From JAOPZW01 sp963835295 (GTDB lineage Bacteria; Actinomycetota; Thermoleophilia; Solirubrobacterales; Solirubrobacteraceae), in assembly GCA_963835295.1 (NCBI GenBank), contig CAWIEX010000011.1, positions 310,001 through 374,000 on the forward strand: DNA of 64,000 nt, read 5' to 3'. Position 1 is the first letter of the stretch. Each line of letters opens with the position of its first letter. The notes beneath the pieces were generated by a model. The model had not been told where the DNA came from and ran no database searches. It saw only the letters and a program-made list of their open reading frames with translations. Shown here piece by piece: positions 58,872 to 64,000 of the stretch. The translations under genes were made by a program, and so were the position numbers.

Positions 58872-60736
58872 CCACGCTGCAGCACTCCGAGCCGCATGAC
58901 GGCGCCGCCCTCGACGTCCTGCTCGACTACCTCAAGCGCACGCGCGGCTTCGACTTCACGGGCTACAAGCGCTCGAGCCTCGAGCGCCGCATCGAGAAGC
59001 GGATGCACGAGGTGGGGATGGCCTCCTACCCCGAGTACCTCGACTACCTCGAGGTCCAGTCCGACGAGTTCGCCTTCCTCTTCAACACGATCCTCATCAA
59101 CGTCACCGGCTTCTTCCGCGACGCGGCCGCCTGGGACTACCTGGCCACCGACATCGTCCCGCGCCTGCTCGAGACCGCGAGCGCCGACCGGCCGCTGCGC
59201 TTCTGGTGCGCGGGCTGCTCGTCGGGCGAGGAGACGTACACGATGGCCATGGTCGTCGCCGAGGCGCTGGGCGAGCAGCAGTACCTGGAGCGCGTGAAGA
59301 TCTACGCGACCGACGTCGACGAGGAGGCGCTGACCGAGGCGCGCCACGCCACCTACACGGCAAAGGCCGTCGAGGCCGTCCCGCCGCCGCTGCTGGAGCA
59401 CTACTTCGAGCGCGTCGAGCAGCGCTATGCCTTTCGCAAGGAGCTGCGCCGGACCGTGATCTTCGGTCGCAACGACCTGGTCCAGGACGCGCCGATCTCC
59501 CGGATCGACCTGCTCACCTGCCGCAACACCCTCATGTACTTCAACGCCGAGACGCAGGCGAGCATCCTCGGGCGCTTCCACTTCTCGCTCAACAACGGCG
59601 GCTATCTGTACCTCGGCAAGTCCGAGATGCTCCTCACGCACTCAGACCTCTTCAAGCCGGTCGACCTCAAGCGGCGCGTCTTCGCGAAGGTCGCGCGCCC
59701 CACGCTGCGCGACCGGCTGCTGTTCACCGCGCATCCCGATCAGGTCGACAGGGTGGACGGCGCTGGGAGCGGCCTCCGCGAGAGCGCGCTCGACGCGGTG
59801 CCCGTGGCACAGCTCGCGGTCGACGCCGACGGCATGGTGGTCCTCGTCAACGAGCTGGCAAGGACGACCTTCGGCCTGTCCAACGCCGACGTCGGCCGGC
59901 ACCTCAAGGACCTCGAGGTCTCCTACCAGCCCGTCGACCTGCGCTCCAGCATCGAGGCCGCTCATGCCGAGCGCCGCAGCTTCGTGGTCTCGAACGTCTC
60001 GATGACCATCTCCTCCGGCGAGGTGCGCGAGTTCGAGGTCCAGCTCACCCCCTTGTACGCCGGCGACCGGATGCTGGGCACGACGGTGACCTTCACCGAC
60101 GTGACCGTCCAGCATCGGGTCCAGACCGAGCTCGAGGACTCCAAACGCGAGCTCGAGAGCGCCTATGAGGAGCTGCAGTCGACCGTCGAGGAGCTCGAGA
60201 CCACCAACGAGGAGCTGCAGTCCACCAACGAGGAGCTCGAGACCACCAACGAGGAGCTGCAGTCCACCAACGAAGAGCTCGAGACCACCAACGAGGAGCT
60301 GCAATCGACCAACGAGGAGCTCGAGACGATCAACGACGAGCTGGGCCAGCGCACGCTCGAGCTCAACGAGGTCAACGCCTTCCTGGAGACCATCCTGACC
60401 AGCATGGGCGTCGGGGTGGTGGTCGTCGACCGCTCGCTGGCGGTGCAGGTCTGGAACGCCCACTCGTCCGAGCTGTGGGGTCTGCGCTCCGACGAGGCCG
60501 AGGGCGAGAGCCTGCTCGGCCTCGACCTGGGGCTGCCGGTCGAGAAGCTCAGCGCGGCGCTGCGCGCCGTGCTCAACGGAGAGTCACGCGTCGAGCTCAG
60601 GGTCGAGGCCACCAACCGGCGTGGGCGCGCGATCGACTGTCGCATCGTGGCCCTGCCGCTGAGTGCCGACGGGCCGGGCGTCTCAGGCACGATCCTGCTC
60701 ATGGAGGAGGTCGGGGAGCGGACCGACGGCGGCTGA
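58868..60736 (+). CDS. cheR: CheR-type methyltransferase with coiled coil and PAS domains
   Basis: 622 aa from GTG 58868. CheR N-terminal helical part DYLKRTRGFDFTGYKRSSLE and SAM-binding domain (INVTGFFRDAAAW, FWCAGCSSGEETYTMAMVVA, LLTCRNTLMYFNAET) occupy residues 1-285. PAS domain 1 at about 310-410 (LDAVPVAQLAVDADGMVVLV). A coiled coil at 415-500 is built from near-exact repeats of ELQSTNEELETTNE. PAS domain 2 at 505-610 (ILTSMGVGVVVVDRSLAVQV). It lacks histidine kinase domains. The likely role is sensing plus methylation of a signalling partner; CheR-PAS fusions of this shape are usually annotated as chemotaxis-like sensors. Confidence 0.93.
   Translation: MTTLQHSEPHDGAALDVLLDYLKRTRGFDFTGYKRSSLERRIEKRMHEVGMASYPEYLDYLEVQSDEFAFLFNTILINVTGFFRDAAAWDYLATDIVPRLLETASADRPLRFWCAGCSSGEETYTMAMVVAEALGEQQYLERVKIYATDVDEEALTEARHATYTAKAVEAVPPPLLEHYFERVEQRYAFRKELRRTVIFGRNDLVQDAPISRIDLLTCRNTLMYFNAETQASILGRFHFSLNNGGYLYLGKSEMLLTHSDLFKPVDLKRRVFAKVARPTLRDRLLFTAHPDQVDRVDGAGSGLRESALDAVPVAQLAVDADGMVVLVNELARTTFGLSNADVGRHLKDLEVSYQPVDLRSSIEAAHAERRSFVVSNVSMTISSGEVREFEVQLTPLYAGDRMLGTTVTFTDVTVQHRVQTELEDSKRELESAYEELQSTVEELETTNEELQSTNEELETTNEELQSTNEELETTNEELQSTNEELETINDELGQRTLELNEVNAFLETILTSMGVGVVVVDRSLAVQVWNAHSSELWGLRSDEAEGESLLGLDLGLPVEKLSAALRAVLNGESRVELRVEATNRRGRAIDCRIVALPLSADGPGVSGTILLMEEVGERTDGG
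60191..60332 (+). repeat. 42-bp tandem repeats encoding the CheR coiled coil
   Basis: Three near-identical 42-bp units start at 60191, 60233 and 60275, plus a partial fourth. They encode alternating ELETTNE and ELQSTNE heptads. Copies differ by a few silent bases, so the repeats are recent or maintained by recombination. Confidence 0.95.
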
Positions 60737-60751
60737 CGGCGGACCGGAGGG

Positions 60752-61723
60752 TCAGGCCGCGCGGCGCGCGGCCTTCCGCTCGGCCCGGATGCGGGCGGTG
60801 CGTTCGCGCGTGACCCGCGAGCGCTCCAGCACGGCCGCGCTGCGCAGGCGGTGCTTCGCGCTGGCCTCGCGCGCGCGCTCGCTGCGCTCGGCCAGCACGG
60901 TGCCGTCCGGCCGCGCCTTGCCCGCGGGCCGGGCGTGACTCGCCGTGATCGGAGCGACCGCCGCGATGTCGAGCGGCGGCGAGAGGACGCCGCGCGCGGG
61001 GACGGAGGGATTGGAGTCGGCGCGCAGCAGCCACGAGCCGTCGTCGCGGCGCACCATCGCCCCCTCGCGGGCCAGCTCGGCGAGGGCCAGCGAAACAGTC
61101 GGGCGGCGCGCCCCGACGAGCCGGCCCAGCGCCCCATGGGTGACCTCGATCGGCACCACGACGCCGGTGCTGGCGATCCGGCCCCATCGCTCGGCGAGGT
61201 GCCACATGAGCGCGCGCAGGCGCAGCTCGACGCGCGGGAGCTGGGAGATCGCGCGCTGCTCGGCGGCGCGCGAGGCCTGGCGTGACGCGCGCTCGATGAA
61301 GCGGGCGCCGAGCGCCGGCCACGCGTGCAGGGCGGGCAGCAGCCGCTCGTCGAGGATCGCCACCGTCGCGCTGGTGCCCACGTGCCAGCTCTCGCCCATC
61401 GCCAGGAGGTTGTCGGCCCCATGCCCGAGCGCGATGAGGTCCCCGGGGCCCAGCAGGTCGGCCGTGCCCGTCCGCGCCAGGTCGAGCTCGCGCACGACGA
61501 GGCCGTCGCAGACCATGAGGGCGAAGGCCGCGCGCGCCACGGGCCGCAGCGACTCGAGCTGCCACCGGCCGCGCTCGAGCTTGATGGTCGGGACGCCGAT
61601 GCGGTCGCGCGCCCGCACCGCGGCCTCGCCGAGCGCCTCGGCCAGGTCGAGGTCGAGGTCGAGCAGTCGCTCCCATCGCACGACCGGGCCATCGCCCCGG
61701 ACCGCTGTCAGCTCGACCGCCAC
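60752..61723 (-). CDS. Crp/Fnr-like transcriptional regulator
   Basis: 323 aa from GTG 61723. The cyclic-nucleotide-like sensor domain contains LLGPGDLIALGHGADNLLAM and SWHVGTSATVAILDERLLPA; the winged helix contains EVTHGALGRLVGARRPTVSL and ALAELAREGAMVRRDDGSWL. The last 75 residues are basic (ERSRVTRERTARIRAERKAA), not found in the shorter Crp core. TACAAC lies six bases before the start codon, so the mRNA may be leaderless. Target genes unknown. It is convergent with cheR. Confidence 0.88.
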   Translation of the reverse strand: MAVELTAVRGDGPVVRWERLLDLDLDLAEALGEAAVRARDRIGVPTIKLERGRWQLESLRPVARAAFALMVCDGLVVRELDLARTGTADLLGPGDLIALGHGADNLLAMGESWHVGTSATVAILDERLLPALHAWPALGARFIERASRQASRAAEQRAISQLPRVELRLRALMWHLAERWGRIASTGVVVPIEVTHGALGRLVGARRPTVSLALAELAREGAMVRRDDGSWLLRADSNPSVPARGVLSPPLDIAAVAPITASHARPAGKARPDGTVLAERSERAREASAKHRLRSAAVLERSRVTRERTARIRAERKAARRAA

Positions 61724-61794
61724 ACGAACGTTGTACCACCGCGCCGCCCGGGCCGCGCGTGGTGGCGCCCCGGTCGTGGGTACGACGCCGGGGC

Positions 61795-62037
61795 GTGGGC
61801 GACATCGGCGACCGATCGGGAAGGCCGCACGGCGCGAAGCAGAGCGCGGGCGAGTACGAGCGCGCCGCCCGGGCGCTCGAGCGCTCGGCGCAGCTCGCCG
61901 ACGCCCTCGCGCAGCACGAGCAGGCGATCGGCAACGACGCGGCCGCGGTGCGGGTGCTGGCGGCCGCGCGCAGGGCGCGCTGCGCCGCCCAGCGCGGCCG
62001 CGGCCTCGCCGACCAGATGCGATCGCCGCCGCCCTGA
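61795..62037 (+). CDS. Small helical protein of unknown function
   Basis: 80 aa from GTG 61795 (VGDIGDRSGRPHGAKQSAGE), alternative ATG-like start at 61759. EYERAARALERSAQLADAL and AQHEQAIGNDAAAVRVLAAA read as two helices, with an arginine/alanine-rich end. TACGAC precedes the GTG by 11 bases, so it may be expressed from its own leaderless promoter. Located between the Crp-type regulator and qcrB, with which it is convergent. Confidence 0.55.
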   Translation: MGDIGDRSGRPHGAKQSAGEYERAARALERSAQLADALAQHEQAIGNDAAAVRVLAAARRARCAAQRGRGLADQMRSPPP

Positions 62038-62040
62038 GCG

Positions 62041-63436
62041 TCACGGGGGGCCGCCGAGGACGTCGAAGCCCGCGTCCTCGCGGCGCGGCACGCGCCGCGA
62101 CGGGCCGCCGCGACCGGGCCTGACCCGCGTGCGGCGCAGCTCCTCGCACGTGATCTTTGCCGCCACGAAGACGATCGGCGGCGCGACCAGCGTCAGCGCG
62201 CGGAAGACGTGCACCTGGCTCGTGTAGGGGATGCCGAACTGGAAGAAGAGCCGATCGGCTGCGCCGGCCACGAAGATCAGCGTCACCCAGGTGAAGAAGG
62301 CGACCCCGAAGGCCGTGCGCCACGGGTGATCGCGCGGTCGGTCGAGCAGGTCGTGACGGGCGCGGTCGCGCACCAATCGCGGCTCGAGGAACGGCCATGC
62401 CACGAGCAGGGTGAAGACGACCCCCGGGAAGGCGATGCCGCCCCAGAAGGGGTTGGGGACGAGCGTGTGGCCGAAGAGCCGGATCTCCAGGGGCGGCATG
62501 AGCCGCAGGCCGCCGATGAGCCAGCCCAGGTACCAGTCGGGCTGGGCGCCGTTGGTCGCGCGGTCGAGCTCGTAGGGCCCCACTGCCAGATCGGGTTGAC
62601 CTGCACCAGGCCGCCGAGGAGCACGAGGACGCCCGCCACCGCGAAGAGCAGTCCCAGCGAGCGCAGCGCATAGCCCGGCCACATCGGCGTCCCGACGACG
62701 TTGTCCTCGCGCCGCCCCGGGCCCACGAACTGCGTGTGCTTGTGGCGCGCCACCAGCGCCAGGTGCACGGCGATCGTCGCGGCCATGACGGCGGGCAGGA
62801 CGAAGACGTGCAGGATGTAGAGGCGGCTCTCGATCACCCCGGCCCGGGGAACTGGCCGCCCCAGACGAGCGCGCCGATCGACCCGCCGAGCAACGGGATC
62901 GAGAGCGCCACCCCGTAGGCGATGGCCAGGCCCATCCCGCTGAGCAGGTCGTCAGGCAGGGAATAGCCGGCGAAGCCCTCGAGCACGCCCATCGCCAGCA
63001 GCCCGACGCCCAGCAGCCACGTGAGCTCGCGCGGGCGCCGGTAGGCGGCGGTGAAGAACACCCGCAGCAGGTGCACGACCATCGCGGCGACGAAGACGAG
63101 CGCGGCCCAGTGATGGGTCTGGCGCATCAAGAGGCCGCCGGGGACGGTCGAGGAGAGGTCGAGTGTCGAGCGGAAGGCCCGCGTCATCTCCGCGCCCCGC
63201 AGGGCCTGGAAGGGACCGTGGTAGACGACCGTGCCGCTGACGTCGGGCGAGAAGAAGAGCGCCAGGTAGACGCCGGTCGCGACGAGGACGAGGAAGGCGT
63301 ACAGCGCGATCTCGCCCAACATGAACGACCAGTGGTCGGGGAAGACGTAGCGCAGCGCCTTGCGCGCCACGCGCCCGGCCCCCAGGCGCCGGTCGATGGC
63401 CGCGACGACGTCGGCCTCGCGCTCGAGGCGGCTCAT
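62041..63436 (-). CDS. qcrB: Cytochrome bc1 complex cytochrome b subunit, two apparent single-base frameshifts
   Basis: Start ATG 63436 overlapping the qcrA stop. The protein can be followed across three frames: (1) to about 62841, with KALRYVFPDHWSFMLGEIAL, LLMRQTHHWAALVFVAAMVV and HLLRVFFTAAYRRPRELTWL; (2) to about 62581, with VIESRLYILHVFVLPAVMAA and HLALVARHKHTQFVGPGRRE; (3) to 62041, with YELDRATNGAQPDWYLGWLI. Heme-ligand histidines fall in the HHWAALVF/HLLRVF and HVFVLPAV/HLALVARH helices. Each frame change is repaired by one extra G in a GGGG run (62837-62840 and 62578-62581). About 465 aa after repair. It transfers electrons from menaquinol to cytochrome c. Confidence 0.85.
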
Positions 63437-64000
63437 CGCCTGACGCTCCACCAGGCCGGCCCGACCGAGCCCGAGAGCGGGCCGGCGGCCACGAGCGTCC
63501 CGTCGGGCGCGACGGCGAGCGGCAGCTGGGCCAGGGGCCGGGCGGCAGGCCCGAAGACCGGCTTGGCGGCCTGGCGCACGTCGAAGGTCGAGTAGTGGCA
63601 CGGGCAGACGAGCGCCGGGCCCTTGGAGAGCTCCTCGTCGACCGGATAGCGAAAGAGGGTCACCGCGCAGCCGGCGTGGGTGCAGATCTGCGAGAAGGCC
63701 AGGATGCCCATGGGCGCCCAGCCGCGCCGGGCGCGGGGGAGCTTCAGCGTGCGCGGGTCGACGCGCACGACGACCACGGGCGAGCCGAGCTCGCGCTTGT
63801 CGGCCCCCTCGGGCAGCGCCGAGGCGAAGCTCCCGATCTCGATGGCGTCGGCGCGCAGGGCTTCGCCGTCGGTCGTCACCAGCCGGCGCCCGCGCCGCCA
63901 CGGCGTCTGGCTGGGAGCGTCGCCGAGCCCGGGGCCCAGCGCGGTCACGGGCACGACCAGCGCGCCCGCCAGCCCGGCCCCTGCGACCCCGGCGGCGGCG
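63433..64000 (-). CDS. qcrA: Cytochrome bc1 complex Rieske iron-sulfur subunit, N-terminus beyond window
   Basis: The Rieske [2Fe-2S] site is complete: FSQICTHAGCAVTLFRYPVD and GPALVCPCHYSTFDVRQAAK (C-T-H-x-G-C and C-P-C-H). The visible N-terminal part AAGVAGAGLAGALVVPVTAL is a membrane helix, followed by LGPGLGDAPSQTPWRRGRRL. The frame is open to the window edge, so the start lies outside. It is the first visible gene of the qcrA-qcrB pair and moves electrons from quinol to cytochrome c. Confidence 0.93.
   Translation of the reverse strand, partial: AAAGVAGAGLAGALVVPVTALGPGLGDAPSQTPWRRGRRLVTTDGEALRADAIEIGSFASALPEGADKRELGSPVVVVRVDPRTLKLPRARRGWAPMGILAFSQICTHAGCAVTLFRYPVDEELSKGPALVCPCHYSTFDVRQAAKPVFGPAARPLAQLPLAVAPDGTLVAAGPLSGSVGPAWWSVRR

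Noticed and set aside
60191..60332. Short regular repeats resembling a CRISPR array
   Set aside because: The units are directly adjacent without spacers and encode heptads within cheR; no cas genes are nearby.

Overview
The window is very GC-rich, uses many GTG starts and many 4-bp ATGA/GTGA gene overlaps, and carries several typically actinobacterial genes: UdgX, an ECF sigma factor with a DGPF partner, bacterial Ku, GAF/PAS-SpoIIE regulators and a qcrA-qcrB pair. The overall style fits a soil actinobacterium, most likely Thermoleophilia/Solirubrobacterales. That placement is inferred from gene content and composition, not from a marker-gene comparison.

Layout. (1) 1-3354, minus strand: an Mrp/Mnh-type cation/proton antiporter operon (E-F-G-MbhD-MbhE-B-C-D), cut by the left edge. 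(2) 3407-11045: udgX, a MarR regulator divergent from a small unknown gene across a 26-bp palindrome, then a stretch of damaged genes (glucoamylase-like remnant, frameshifted TPP enzyme, internally deleted enolase-superfamily gene) ending in an intact FAD/Fe-S dehydrogenase and a DHFR-like gene. (3) 11155-13325: a complete 2.2-kb insertion sequence whose passenger gene encodes a SEC-C zinc-motif protein. (4) 13876-18481: ECF sigma/DGPF/small protein/MFS exporter/DHFR-like genes, all on the minus strand. (5) 18520-23051: a decayed IS1182-type transposase fused to a truncated SnoaL-like gene, then small stress or detoxification genes (GNAT, hydrolase, VOC, CBS).

(6) 23353-42346 is the most distinctive block. 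It holds a GntR regulator, a ring-cleaving VOC dioxygenase, a ribose-type ABC importer, a branched-chain-type ABC importer with a fused LivH-LivM permease, an NmrA-like oxidoreductase, three different MetE-core paralogues and an acetoacetyl-CoA synthetase. Three promoters in this block share TTGACA, a 17-18 nt spacer and TGTGCAAATT, and two of the three transcripts end next to the same 55-bp hairpin repeat. I read this as one GntR-controlled catabolic regulon of unknown substrate whose products may include acetoacetate.

(7) 42401-60736: a truncated RTX-like protein, a LuxR/AAA regulator, an amidase, and a partner-switching and stress set. The set contains an anti-sigma kinase-like ATPase, a GAF-PAS-GAF-PP2C phosphatase, two STAS proteins, and a STAS-CheB-CheR(PAS, coiled coil) operon. 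Interspersed are two tandem Ku genes, small basic and membrane proteins, isochorismatase, a zinc ADH and an orphan ATP-grasp. (8) 60752-64000, mostly minus strand: a Crp/Fnr regulator, a small unknown gene, and the cytochrome bc1 genes qcrB (two frameshifts) and qcrA (cut by the right edge).

At least five otherwise well-preserved genes are broken by what looks like a single missing base, four of them in or beside G/C runs. Residual sequencing error is a serious alternative to real mutation there. No tRNA, rRNA or CRISPR array was seen.
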